A DNA stretch of 64,000 bases from Vitellaria paradoxa (Eukaryota; Streptophyta; Magnoliopsida; Ericales; Sapotaceae): assembly GCA_019916065.1 (NCBI GenBank), contig CM034242.1, positions 8,304,453 to 8,368,452 of the forward strand, read 5' to 3'. The first letter of the stretch is position 1. Every line of letters begins with the position of its first letter. Positions 11,310 to 23,600 of this stretch are shown piece by piece. A program made the translations under genes and the position numbers. The notes under the pieces were generated by a model, which made no database searches, was not told where the DNA came from, and worked only from the letters and a program-made list of their open reading frames with translations.

Positions 11310-12670
11310 TAAGAAGCTGACACAAATATCAAAAAGTTTTATTATTCATATCTGAAAAACATAGTTTGATGACTCGCGCCAAATGTGAAAAAAGTTTCTC
11401 AAATCACATTTTTTACTATTTTTTGTTATTTTTCACCTCTCCAAATGGACCTTAAGTGCATTTGATAGATTAAGAATGAAATAAAAAGTAGATGAATAGT
11501 TTGAAAGATATTTTTATTAAAAAAACTCTATTAAAAATATATATAAAGTTAGGATTAAAGTCAAATATGCCTAGCGCAACCCAATTTTCACAAGCACAAT
11601 TAAGGTTAGAGATAAATTCTGAAAAACATAAATGACTTACGTTAAATGTCAAAAAAGTTTCTCAAATCACAATTTTCACTATTTTTTGTTAGTTTTCACC
11701 GCTTCAAAATGGACCTTAAGTGCGTTTAATAGATTAAGAGTGCGTTTGGCGCACCAAAAAGTGAGAAAAAATGAGATAAAATGTGGTTTAGGGAAACTTT
11801 TTGTGTTTGGTGCACACTGCTCAAACTACATTTTTTGGAGATGAATAGCAAAATTTCGTTTTGACAGATTGGATTTTCGTTTGGATGGATTCAAAATTTT
11901 AGGCAGTCATAATTTATTTACGCTACAATCCGTCCAAATGGATTGTAGAAACCGTTTGGACGAAAGTTGGCCGCGTGATTCTATCAGAATGGTTTCTATA
12001 ATCCATTAGAACGATTTTAAAAATGTAACAAAAAATAATTAAAGTGGGTGTCATTTGGTAGCTTAGGAGTTCATAGTGAGAATAACGAAAAAATTTTTAC
12101 TATTTGACTAACCGAATTCTAATTATCTACTTTTCTTAGAAAGATATTGAACGTTTTTTGAATTTTAAGAAGGTATGAATGTGTAAAATTTTATAGAGAT
12201 TTTTAGAAAATTTCATTAAACTTTGGTGCAGCAAACGCATCCTAAGGATGAAATAAAAAGTAAATGGATAATTTGAAAGATATTTTTATTAAAAAAACTC
12301 TATTAAAAGTATATATAAAGTTAAGATCAAAGTTAAATATGCTTAGTGCAACCCCCTTTTCACAAGCACAATTAAGGCCAGAGATAAATTCTAAAAAATA
12401 CACTTTGATGACTTATGCCAAATGTTAAAAAAGTTTCTTAAATTACATTTTTCACTATTTTTTTTTTATTTTTCACCTCTCTAAATGGACATTAAGTGTG
12501 TTTGATAAATTAAGAATGAAATAAAAAGTAGATGGATAATTTGAAAGATATTTTTGTTAAAAAAATTATATTAAAAATATATATAAAGTTAAGATCAAAG
12601 TCAAATATGTCTAGTGCAACCCAATTTTCACAAGCATAATTAAGGTTGGAGATAAATTGGATCAAATGGA
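11310..12670. repeat. Tandem array, about 265-bp unit, interrupted by a MITE
   Basis: Successive units carry the phrase AAATGGACcTTAAGTGcgTTTgATAgATTAAG at about 11445, 11708 and 12484 (case marks variable bases). The spacing is about 264 bp for the first pair and about 270 bp for the second once the 505-bp insert is removed. The last unit is truncated near 12660. There are no genes in it. Confidence 0.75.
11735..12245. mobile_element. PIF/Harbinger-like MITE, 505 bp, TAA target-site duplication
   Basis: The element spans 11738-12242, between TAA at 11735-11737 and TAA at 12243-12245. Its ends are inverted: GAGTGCGTTTGGCGCACC on the left and, read on the other strand, GGATGCGTTTGCTGCACC on the right (14 of 18 match). 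Sister units of the tandem array have the uninterrupted ATTAAGAATGAAAT, which acts as an internal empty site. TAA duplications with such ends are typical of Tourist-like elements. It is non-coding. Confidence 0.8.
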
Positions 12671-13044
12671 CCCTATTTTCAAATCAAAAATTTTAAAATT
12701 AGTGTAAAAGTAAACACGTAATTAAATTTAATTTAAAAAAAATAAAATTTTGCAAATTTTAAGAATTTTATAAAAATTCTGCAACTCGAAACAGAGCCTG
12801 TATGCCTGTGCACGACAAATCAAAATCCTAATTTACAAAGTGCGGGTTGGTACAATCCTGTGCTCCACACTCTACGTCTTGCCACGTCTTGCCATAGTTT
12901 TCAGTTTTTACCGATTCTCCCCAAACTTATATTAAAATACCTTATTGCCAGGGAAACTTTCTGCATTTTCATATATCGCGATCGGTCGCAGTGCGGTGCC
13001 CATCGTTCTCATCATCAGCATTTTGCGCCAGGCAAATTGAGAAA
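12671..13044 (+). promoter_or_regulatory. Upstream region and leader of TOM2B
   Basis: AT-rich up to about 12790, then mixed composition into the leader. No upstream ATG is in frame with the main ORF without an intervening stop except one at 12991, whose 18-codon extension (Cys/Ser-rich) is probably untranslated leader. The promoter position is inferred only from gene orientation. Confidence 0.4.
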
Positions 13045-16000
13045 ATGGCAACGACTTCGACTTCGACAGCTGGATCAGGCGGCGGCGGAAGAGCTGCAAG
13101 CAGCAGAGAAGGGTCAGCGAAAGCGATGGTGGCTGATCAAATCTCTCAGGCTGTTCAATCCACCTCCAATCTCCTCCACCTCATGCAACAGTCCTCTCCT
13201 TCCCAGGCACCTCTCTCTCTCTCTCTCTCTCTCTACAGATATATGTGTATTGACGTTTACGAACCATCAGCTCAATTCTATCGCCCGAGTCATTCTTGAA
13301 GAAATCGTGACCATTTGATTTTTGCGCTGATTCTATTCATCTTGCTGTATTACTTTATATTGATTGGAAAAATGATGCATAATGACTCCAATGCTATTTC
13401 TCAGAAAAAAAAAAGTGGAAATTTTTTGTTTTCACAAGCTCTGGAATTGCTCCTTGAAACTAATATTGCAGTTAGGGTTTTGCTTAGGGTCAGGTCACAT
13501 GGCTAATGCCATGGAAGAGTGTTGTGTTTATTTGTGAGGAAAAAAGTTGTTTCTCTTGATGGCATTTCGTTGTAGTGTGAACAATTGATTAAATGGTGAA
13601 GTCTGATTTCTTGTAAAATTACAAGGTGAATTGTTTGGGGTTTCAAGTTTTATACAACTGAAAGCTTTTTTACCAGCCACATATGTGTGTACCAAAAGTC
13701 ATCATACCTGTGTTGTGCATTCCTTAAGTGAATTGCTCTTTCTCACTATCGTGTTTCTTGACTTGGGAACCTTTAGTCCAGACAAGTACTCATAGAAAAA
13801 CAGTCGATTTGTAATTTGGATGTTGAATTCAGTAGGCTGCCTTAATACCATGACCATATCTAATCTGTTTGCAGGCCCACTTAACAAAGCTTCCAAAGAA
13901 CCTTTTGGCTAAAGCTTCTACTATTAAGAACACTGAGCAAGTATGTAGTTCCTCTGAATCATGACGAGCATCAATGAAGGATGCCTCTTGTAAGCGATCC
14001 CCTGATGATCTCGTTGTCTTTGACTTATGTGTTGCAGGCATTAGAGCAGATGCCTCGGGTAATTTCATCTCTGGATGCGTACATGGAAAATGGATTAAAA
14101 AGGTTACTTTTCTGCATGCATTTGTCATGTAATACTAATTTTTATCCTTTTATCATATAATACCAAACCATACATTGGTATCTTTTCCCTCAAAGAGGGA
14201 GGGAAAGAGAGCGAGAGATAGAGAGGGGGGTTTGTATGAAGATAAATAAGACCCAAAAATATGAAAATTGTGCAAAAATATATGCTGACATATATGTGAA
14301 ATTAGAATGCACCACGTGAAAATTTAAAGCACATCCTGGAAATTATTTTGCCTTGATGCAGCCTTGTTAGAAAACTGACGTAGGTGAATAATTAGGTGAG
14401 AATCCTTTGTGCCTTCATTTATGTCTTTGTATGGATGATGAAATTAGATTTGGACCTGAGAGTGATTAATGATTCTGTTCCCTTTAATTCGTTGTTCTTC
14501 TTTCTCTTAGCTTTTGGATGCTATCCACATTCAAGTCCTTTTTTCTCCCAAGGAGAAGTATCTTTTTTTTTTTAAATAAATCAAAAGTAAAAATATGACA
14601 TGCATAGCGTGAATTTTGAGTTAGAAAGAAATGTGGTGGCAGATATGTTAAATGTATTTATAAATAGTTTTGGTAGCGAAAAATTCGAAATATAGAAGTA
14701 CTTGAAATGCATTTGTATTGTGAATTTCTTATAATTTATCTTTATGTACGCTTAATGTTTGTTTAGTCTTGTGAAAAAATCATTACTTCACTTCTTAAAG
14801 CATATAAAAACCATGGAACTCCAGTAGAATGCTTGTATTGCTTAACTATTTTAAGTGTTCTGTTCATGGCTGCTTAAGGGGGTGTTTGGTTGGCCAAAAT
14901 CAACCAAAACCCACCAATTTTTACCAACTTGTTATACTTTCGAATTTTACCACATATCACTTTTACATCAAATTTTTGTACTTTTATTATACTTTTTGGC
15001 CAAACTTTTACCAACCAAACACCCCTTAAGTTAATGGAGTGAAACTGGCAAACATGGCTTTGACTTGGGACTTCTGGTCAATGTGGTCATTGCCTATTAA
15101 ATCCGAGAAGTCAACTTTACTATATTTTTATGTTTCAATTTACACAAAATCATTTGTTTGATGATTAGCTTGCGAGTGCTTGCCAACACTGCAGGCGTGT
15201 TGACAGGATTTGACAAAACAAGGAATCACAATCTGACCATACCGCTGACACTTAAGCTCACCTCACCGACTACTTTAATTGTCCCTTGGGGTTATGAGTT
15301 GGCACTTGACAAAAGTTAGAACTGAAACAACCTTATCTAGTCTTGAAATATACAGAAAGATAATGGTGTTGATGTTCTTTCCACTCATACTAATACAAAG
15401 TTGTATTTTTGTTGCATAAAGCTCTTATGAAACACAGAAGCAGCAGCTTCCTGTCTTGGAATTTGAGGAGTTGCTGCATTCAACATGTTGGAATGTGCAA
15501 CTGCATTTTGTATTTTATGCTCACTTGTGTTTTGGGTGTAACTCACCGCATTCCTGCTCCACTGTCTGACAATTCCGCTTTGTTGTGAGCACTTGAAATT
15601 TGAAACACTGTTGCACTAATAAGTGGTAACTGAAATAAGGATGGTTGCTAGGATTAAATATATTTAAATTTGCCAAAAATAGATAAATAAAGTGATTGCC
15701 CCAATAAAACGGATGTTTGGTTTCCTGTATTGCAGTTGATACTGCTGCTTAATGCTGTGAAGGAGTCACACTTTTTTTTTTTTGGGGAGAAATCAGATGA
15801 TTTCCTGGTTCACTGAGATATAAAAAGTTGATCCAAAACCATAAATGGTTACCGTTGTTATTTCTTGGCATGTCAAGCTACTGGGTATTTATTTTAGTCA
15901 CGTCAAGCCTGGACCTGCCAAAGTTCTATACTTGATGAAGAAACATAGTAGTTTGTCACAATCAAATATTTGGTGCATGATAAGATAGTGTTTTTGGGAG

Positions 16001-16643
16001 CAAAAGATTGGTTTCTTTTTCTTCAAGTTAATCGGAGGAAAGGGCACCACTTTTATCCCTTGATGATTGTCTATGTTATTTTTTTACACGGAAATTTGTT
16101 TCTTGTTTATTGCATGGTAATTTTGGTGCAGAATATTGATTTTTTTGTTTCTTTTTTCTTCTTAAATCTAGAAGGATAACCTACTTTTGTCTCTTCATAC
16201 TTGATTGTCTGCAATGTTTCTTGCAGGAAAATTTATTTCTCACTCATGGTGTTGTATTGGCTTACTTGGGATCTAATTCTTGCAGTGTTCCTCATCTGCA
16301 AACTGTAATCCAGCTACTATCAAATATTGAAAGCTGCCAGCTTAAGCCTTTCTCCAAAGCACCACCCTCTCAAGAGGTATTAATGAGTTTCTTTATTTTC
16401 TGCTTCTTTTTCTTTCTCTATTTGTATGCTAGCAAATGCAGAGCATCCGGTAACCACTCCAAGTTATCTGATTGGTTTGGAAAAATATAAGTTATTTCAG
16501 CATAAGCCCCGTTGAGGATAACACTAAGAGTAAAGCATTGTTGTAATTTTTTTTTCCCTCGGTTTTATTTACATAGCCCCATTTTTAATTGCAATGTTTT
16601 TCAGGAACAAAATCTGTCAGACCAATCATCGGAGTCGGGCTAA
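13045..16643 (+). CDS. TOM2B: TOM2B, tobamovirus multiplication protein 2B-like
   Basis: Five coding exons: 13045-13206, 13875-13940, 14038-14102, 16286-16376 and 16605-16643, joining in phase to 140 aa. TOM2B is a small soluble plant protein known in Arabidopsis as a host factor that aids tobamovirus multiplication together with TOM2A; its cellular job is otherwise unclear. The product has a Gly/Ser-rich start, then a helical core ([20 protein letters not shown], then [20 protein letters not shown], then [12 protein letters not shown] and [15 protein letters not shown]) without membrane segments. Intron 1 has a GC donor (CAG|GC) followed by a CT repeat; the other introns are GT-AG. Intron 3 (14103-16285) is long and holds a MITE. 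The ATG at 13045 was chosen to match the expected Met-Ala start. The neighbouring PRPP synthetase supports the identity, since the Arabidopsis pair is also adjacent as I recall. Confidence 0.88.
13212..13234. repeat. (CT)n microsatellite beside the intron 1 donor
   Basis: About ten CT repeats begin within ten bases of the intron 1 5' splice site of TOM2B. Confidence 0.85.
14874..15029. mobile_element. Small MITE in TOM2B intron 3
   Basis: A roughly 148-bp element has perfect 15-bp terminal inverted repeats: GGGGTGTTTGGTTGG on the left (from 14879) and CCAACCAAACACCCC on the right (to 15025). It is flanked by TTAA at 14874-14877 and 15026-15029. The near-perfect ends suggest a fairly recent insertion. 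A decayed relative lies at about 57495-57650. It is non-coding. Confidence 0.85.
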
Positions 16644-17997
16644 ACAACAACAAATCGTAACCATTTTGCTGAAGGCCTCGAAACTGCTGGTTAGGACTAC
16701 ATATATATATACATATGTATATGTATATGGACTTGAGGCTGGTCTTATATTTCATGCTTAGATGAACGAATATAGGTTCCTAGCTTGTTTCGTTGATGAT
16801 TTCAGGTCAATTGATGCAGGGATATCAGTGTAAATATATCATTAATATTCAAATAGAAAAAATTTCCAGTCTCTAGTTCTTCAAAGCATTTCTACCCACT
16901 GCATTGTTGGGTCTTCTGGATGGCAGTCCATTTGTTCTTCTTAAAATTGAAGGAGCTTAATAAGACCTATGTAGGCACTGGCATCTGTTTTGACATAGAA
17001 GTTTGTGACAATGAGGCATCGTTAGTGGGAGCCATCAATTTGCAGGGCATCATTTTTTTTTTGGGGGGGGGGGTAAATTACACTTTGCATCCTCACTGTA
17101 GCCTTTGGGTGGCCGTTAAGGTTGTTTGTTCTGCCATTATCTAGGGTTAAGGTTTTGAACTCTAGAATTTGCCTCTTTATTTGTAGAGGAAATGTTGTTT
17201 CTTCTGCAGATCCTGCAATGTGAAAGTCTTGTGCAGTTGGTTGTGCTTTTGTACCGTTACACTTTACCCGGAATCTCATTTCAGGATCAATAATTTCAAT
17301 TATAACAATCTAGCCCTAACACTTGTGTGTAGGTTTCAATTTAGCCCTTGCATCAAATTCATTGTCGACAAATCTTACTTGCCCACTTGTGTGTAATTAT
17401 CGCGTGTCTTTTTTTGTTGCGTTTATTTAGTGTCTTTTTCTATCGCATTTATTTGGCGATTGTTGATGGAAGAATTAAATTGTAATTCGATTGTCCGCGT
17501 AAAGAAAACATCGCATGCTATTAATATGAAACAAATATAACTAATAGAATCATAATATTTCATCACGTTTTGTAGCCCAAACAGGCTTTGCGCCGTAAAC
17601 TCTTGCGTCGTTGTATCAGTTTGTCTCTTCAAGTATGCAAAAACTAGTAATTTGTTACAGAATTTTTGAGAATAAAGGATGTACAAGTAGTTTTTAGAAC
17701 AAACGATGTATCCTAAATTTCAAAGGAGGTTGAATTAGTTTATTTAAAATAAAATAATAATATAAACTAAGTTTATGCTAATACAATTTTTTTTTGGATA
17801 TATTGTTCCTGTCATAATGATTTTATGTAAAATAAAGTTAATATTTTTTTAATTAAATGAATTGTGTAATATACACTGCTTGGCATAAAATAAAACTCCA
17901 AATAATTTCCAACAACTCCTTTATCTCTAATTTTTTCTCTATCACTAATTTAAAAAAAATCCAATATTTTGCTACAAAAAAAAAAAAAATAAATTTA
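16644..17997. other. TOM2B 3' flank and intergenic sequence
   Basis: The first 200-300 bases should be 3' UTR. A G-run lies at 17062-17071. After about 17400 the text becomes AT-rich. No further exon could be supported. Confidence 0.45.
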
Positions 17998-18426
17998 AAA
18001 GTAGGTTAACTGAATGTGTAAATTTTTTATATAGTCATATTCTTCGTGTCGAAATCTTTCAAACGAGTATCATTGTCATTATTTTTTGTGAATTTTTTTG
18101 AATCCATGGGAACGGATTTGGAAAATCGTTCCCACAATTTGCGACTTTTCAGAAAAAAAAAAAAAAAAAAACGGCGTCAAAATCAACCCCGAACTACATT
18201 TTATCTCAACCCCAAATCACATTTTATCTCAATTTATCTTATTTTTTTTTATTCCAAACAGCCGTTTTTTTTTTGAAAAGTCGCAAACCGAGGGAACGGT
18301 TTTTCAAATCCTTTCCCACGGATTCAAAAAAATTCATAAAAAATAGCGACGATGGTACTTGTTTGAAAGTTTTCGACACGAAGAATATGACTGTATAAAA
18401 ATTTACGTATTCGCTTAACCTACTTC
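17998..18426. mobile_element. Foldback MITE, about 430 bp
   Basis: The left arm, from about 17998 (AAGTAGGTTAACTGAATG), is the imperfect reverse complement of the right arm ending near 18426 (CGCTTAACCTACTTCC). The arms include matching AGTCATATTCTTCGTGTCGA at 18033-18052 and its complement at 18374-18393. The centre (18175-18275) holds an A/C-rich phrase, ACATTTTATCTCAA, in repeated form. Chance frames of 76 and 82 codons cross it but simply read the repeat. A related copy occurs at about 59785-60085. Confidence 0.8.
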
Positions 18427-20257
18427 CAGATTTTTTATGTTTTTAGTAAAATATTAAAATTTTTTAAAATTAGTAATGATAGAAAAATTAGAAGTAGATA
18501 AATTATTGAAAATTTATAGAGATTTTTAGAGTTTTTTCTTGAGGCGCCAAACTTTGATAAGACACAAACTCCAAAATATAATAAGATATATGTATATGGA
18601 TTGATGAATCCATTATTCACCAGCAAACAGTACTTTGATATGTAAACGCATCGTTCAAATATATGGTTTTATTTGGGGTGATAAAATTTTTTAAAAAATA
18701 GTAAAATATTTTTAAAATTATTTATTTTTTATTTTATTATACAAATTACTAACACACAATTTATTTTATTTTATCTCATTTTTTATTATTCTTAACACGT
18801 TCTGACAAGACGCATAAAAAGTATTCATGAATCATGAAATGCTGCATGCAAGAACCAAATAAATAATTCCATCAATTAATAAAAAGTAAATCTAAAATAT
18901 ATACATGCACGGTTCAAATTCATAAGCCAAAACATAAGTTCAATTTTAGACTGAAAAAAAAAAAAAAAAAAAAACATTCCAAGAGTAATTACACTGTATC
19001 CTTTATTAGGTTTAACCCCAAAAATAGACGATTCTTTTTTAAGTAATCAATACATAATCTTTTATGATTTGCATTAAATTGTAAAATCAACAAAATTTAT
19101 TAAATTTAATTGATTTGTGTCTCATGAGTCAAAAATTGCTAAGTGAAAAAAATTAAAAAAAAAAAAATAAAAGTACGTTTTTATTCATATTTATGCTAAA
19201 ATGAAACAATATTTTATTTTTTAAAAGTGACTCAATTTTTAAAAATTTTTTTTTTTATGACTGTGTATGAGCCTACATAATACGTATGATACAAATCTAG
19301 TTAAATTTAATATATTTTAATAATTTTTCATTAGCCAAAATTATAAAAAAATTAAGAGTTAATTTTTAAATTGGAAGTGATCATATATTTTTGGTTCAAA
19401 CCACAACAAAATAAATTGCAATTACCTCAATATAATAGTATGTGTAAACTAATTTCATATATTTGAAGATATTATCCCAATAAAAAAATATATAATTAAA
19501 TGTAAAATAAAATACTTCATCTATTAATTTAAAAACCAATAACCACAATAATAACAATTTTGTTTTATATAAAATAGTATAAGTAATTAGCATGTGTGTT
19601 TGGAACAAAGATTTTGTAAAAAAAAAAAAAGAAGAAGAAAAAAAAAAGAAAGAAAATAAAATTACTTTCATATACTTATTTTTATGATTAATTAGATACA
19701 AATATTTTTTAAAAATTATATAATTCCTTCTCACTTTTCAAACTATACAAATAAAATAATTATTTTATTTTATTTTACTTTCCTATTTTTTTCATCCACA
19801 AATCTTTGCTCCAGATACAAATAACATTCAGTTTGAAAATATTCATTTCTTAAAATTGATTTGATCTTAAAATAAAGAATCGATTTGATTTAATAAATAG
19901 TATATAAAGATAAATTTATACACTTACTTAAATAGTTTAGAAAAAAAATAGATCTCCATCCTATTCTATTGCTTTAGTTTAGATTTTAAATTATATAAAA
20001 ATTTTAAAATTTAAATTATAAAATAAAATCTAATGTAAATCACAAAATTTTATTTTAACTTCAAAAATAAGAATAGGCAAGAATCATCACTTAATAAAAC
20101 CAAATTTCATTAAGTTCAGAATTCCATACGAAAGTATTATATTTCAAAGTATTGAATAATTACCATAAAATGATAAAAATCCAACGATCCCAACAACAGT
20201 ATTTATAGAAAGCGGTACCAAAAAAGAATAAAAACAAAAACAAATTATATATATATA
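18427..20257. other. AT-rich intergenic sequence with one MITE copy
   Basis: About 18665-18800 is a reverse-oriented copy of the GTTTGGAGTGATAAAAAAT family. The remainder is AT-rich with A-runs (18955-18974) and no visible gene. Confidence 0.45.
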
Positions 20258-20413
20258 GGGTTTGTTTGGAGTCCCAAATAAAATCAAAAAATTTTAAAAA
20301 ATTTCAAAAACTTTCAAATTCCTCCAATTACATTTTGTCACCTACCATTTTTACATCATATCAATCTAATCCATTGATTTTTTTTAGTTTTTGTTTGGAC
20401 TACAAACGAGCCC
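20258..20413. mobile_element. MITE in the PRPP synthetase promoter region
   Basis: 156 bp with inverted ends GGGTTTGTTTGGAGTCC (20258) and, on the other strand, GGGCTCGTTTGTAGTCC (ending at 20413); 14 of 17 positions match. It ends about 225 bp before the start codon of the downstream gene, so it may sit within or next to the promoter. The target-site duplication is unclear (ATA or TAA). Confidence 0.65.
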
Positions 20414-20638
20414 ATAATAAACGTAAGGGAAAAAAGTGAAAAACTCTGTGCCACTTGTGCGAAGCACTGCGCTCAAGAAACGAATTCGGTGTTGTCAGAA
20501 AACCGAAGCGCCAAACGCAAAGAGAGACTCGAGAAAGGAGCTCTCTCTCTCTCTCTCTCTGAATCGAAGAAACAGAGCACCGAACCCTAGCTCGCTTATA
20601 TAATCATATATAAATTTTTATTATATCGACATCTATAC
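20414..20638 (+). promoter_or_regulatory. Leader region of PRPP synthetase with CT repeat
   Basis: A CT-rich microsatellite (about 20540-20560) and a GAACCCTAG phrase near 20583 lie shortly before the start codon, a common arrangement in plant 5' leaders. The transcription start cannot be placed. Confidence 0.45.
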
Positions 20639-23600
20639 ATGACTTCTCTGGTTTTTACCTCGCCTTTGTCTTCCTCGACGTCACAATTGTCATCTTTTCT
20701 CTTCTCGCGTTCCTTTCTCGGCCACCTGACTTTCCTCCCCAACGAGTCCCGTTCTCGAATCTGCTCGACGAACGGCGTCGTAAGTTTCTCTTCATTCTTC
20801 ACGTTGTCTGTATGGAGAAAGAAATTACCGATTTGTTGTGAGGTTCGTTTGGTTATTGAGGAAGTGAAGGATGGAGTAATGGAACTGCTGCGCAGTTCCG
20901 CATTCCTTTGTTGTTGCAGTGCTTTGGTTACATTATCAATCTATTGGTTGCGGTTGTGTGCCTGTTTTTGAGTCACCGGGTCAAGTAATGAGGGATTCTG
21001 ATCCTTTTTCTAAGCAACCAAACACAAATTTTGTTTTGTCTTATTGTTTCTTTAATTTCGTTTTAGATTTCCAATTTGTTGGAATATACTTCATTTATCT
21101 TCCGCTAGAAGAAAAGCATGTGAAATAATCTTTATTGGAACAGATTTTTTCTTCCGGTTCTGTCAATTTCTGAAATAATTGTTTTAGAAAATCGTCCACT
21201 CCCATGGATATGTTTCTAAGAAAATTAGCAGCTAGAACGTGAAGCTCTGTTCTGCTATTGTCTGCAGAGAAAATTTTGAGCTTTTTTTTTTTTTTTTTTA
21301 ATTTTTCCTTCTCCAGTACATATCTAAGTTGGTTAACGTTTATATAAGTTATTGATGCGAATGCATTTTGGTTTCCAGAAGTGTGAGCTTAGTGAATCAT
21401 TGAATGGAAAGCGATTTATCCCAACACTTACAGATGGAATACCACCCAAGTTCGCGGCATCCAATCGCCTGCAAAGTGCTGTTAACAGAGACAATTCCAG
21501 GTTGAAAATATTTTCTGGCACGGCAAATCCTTCTCTATCTCAGGTATGAAGCCACTTTATCTTGTGATAGTTGGGGGGGCAGGATCCGGATCTTGATTCT
21601 TTCTTATCTTTTGTTGAGCTTATGATGGTTTAGGATATTTTAATTGAGTGATTTTTGTGCTTTATGGTATTTCCTTGATACAATTCAATAAAATTTTACA
21701 TATAAAATATATATATGTATATCATTGCAGGATTTGTGGATGGCGTGTTTGAAAGATTTGGAACTATTCAGATATTACTTCTTGTGCTGTCTCTGTCATA
21801 TATGGGGTATCTTAGTTAGCTTGAGTAATCCTTTAATCCCAGTGTTATGAAGCTTGGAAAATTCTCTAAGCCCACCCTTATAGGAGCCCCAGATAAATTC
21901 TCAAACATTTATAGAGTAAATTTTAAAGCCAATCATTATTTATCGATTTGAAACCAATGTATTAGTCGCAGGAGGATTAGTAACTTCTGTTCTTATGCGG
22001 AAGAATAATTCTTCCTAAATTTAAGTCCTTTAAGGAACTTTATGAATGCTGAAAATTTCCTATTTGTGACTGTAAGGATATTTTCTGCTGTTATAATTCT
22101 CTTGTTTTATTTAGTGTGTGTGAGAGTGCCTTTGTTCCTCCTAATAGTGTTGAGAGTGATATATTTAGGAGGAATCTTGAAGTCAGCCATTGGTCTTTTG
22201 TTTTTTGTTGTGTTTTTGACAGAGTCCATCAAATAGTTCAATGTCATTTAGTTGCGCCTTTGAAACTTTACAAGTTGATGGATTAAAAGTAGGATCATTG
22301 TGATATTTTACAGGGTCTGTTGAAATGCATTATTCTTCTTCCCATTGTTTAAGGGTGCTAGCTTCGTATCCTCGTGCAAGACATTCTCATTATCCTAATT
22401 TCCCTTTTTTAATCAATTTTCAAAGTTATTTTGGAGCCCTTCCCTGAGAAAACAAATGTTTGATTCTCTACACTTAAAGGTGCTAATTGTTCTCAAGTGG
22501 TATGAATTTGATTCCTCTTCAATTTTTGGAACCTGCTAATTTTTCCTTGGATAACTTAATCGTTGTTTTACCTCAATAGGAAATTTCTTGGTACATGGGG
22601 CTTGAACTGGGAAAGATCAATATAAAGCGGTTTGCTGATGGCGAGATTTATGTTCAGTTGCAAGAAAGTGTTAGAGGATGTAATGTTTACTTGGTGCAGC
22701 CTACCTGCCCTCCAGCAAACGAAAATTTGATGGAGCTTTTAGTAATGATAGATGCTTGTCGCAGGGCCTCGGCTAGAAATATCACTGCTGTGATTCCATA
22801 TTTTGGATATGCCAGAGCTGATAGGAAGGCAAGTTTAATTTAAGGTTTTGATTAGAGGAACCTGCTTCTTTGTGATAGAATTGTGGTTTGAGTTTAGTCA
22901 CGCAAATCACATGTCACTTACATAGGATATCTGGCAAATATATTTGTCATATGGAGATGTTTTTGATGACTGTTTGTCAGCTGATCTCCAAGGGTTAGAC
23001 ATAATGCTAAGTTGCTAACCATGATGATAACTGTCCAATCACTCTTTGCCCCTCTGCCATCACAAACACAACAAAAAAAAAAAAAATTGTTTCATGTGGT
23101 GTGTTGGGAGTGCAATTATAGTGTGTTTTTTGAGTAGGTGTCTATTAGTGCCCATGAATTCATCGTCATTTATTCTATTTTTTGGGGCTACCAGACACAA
23201 GGGCGTGAATCCATTGCTGCCAAACTCGTAGCAAATCTAATCACTGAAGCTGGTGCAGATCGTGTTCTTGCTTGTGATCTTCATTCTGGGCAGTCCATGG
23301 GTTACTTTGATATTCCGGTAGATCATGTATACTGTCAGGTAATGGGTCCATAAATTTGCACCCTTTTCTCCAATATATTTTATATTCATCTATTTTTATA
23401 TTATTGTTTATCTATGTTCTTATTTATTTATTTTTTCTTTTGCATGCACAAGTCTGTGATTCTTGATTATCTTGCTAGCAAGATGATTTCCTCCAATGAT
23501 TTGGTAGTGGTTTCACCTGACGTAGGAGGAGTTGCCAGAGCACGTGCCTTTGCAAAAAAATTATCTGATGCACCTTTAGCTATTGTGGATAAAAGACGTT

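Noticed and set aside
12860..13318. 152-codon plus-strand frame overlapping TOM2B exon 1
   Set aside because: It is a different frame from the supported TOM2B exon and reads through the intron.
13941..14037. snoRNA-like boxes (ATGACGA, CTGATGA) in TOM2B intron 2
   Set aside because: The box spacing is short and no rRNA complementarity was recognised beside the CTGA.
16221..16285. In-frame extension ([14 protein letters not shown]) before TOM2B exon 4
   Set aside because: It lies upstream of the acceptor TTCTTGCAG at 16285; joining there restores the expected sequence and phase.
18046..18346. Plus-strand frames of 76 and 82 codons, with a similar minus-strand frame at 59773-60018
   Set aside because: They coincide with two copies of one foldback repeat; the shared protein wording only reflects the shared DNA.
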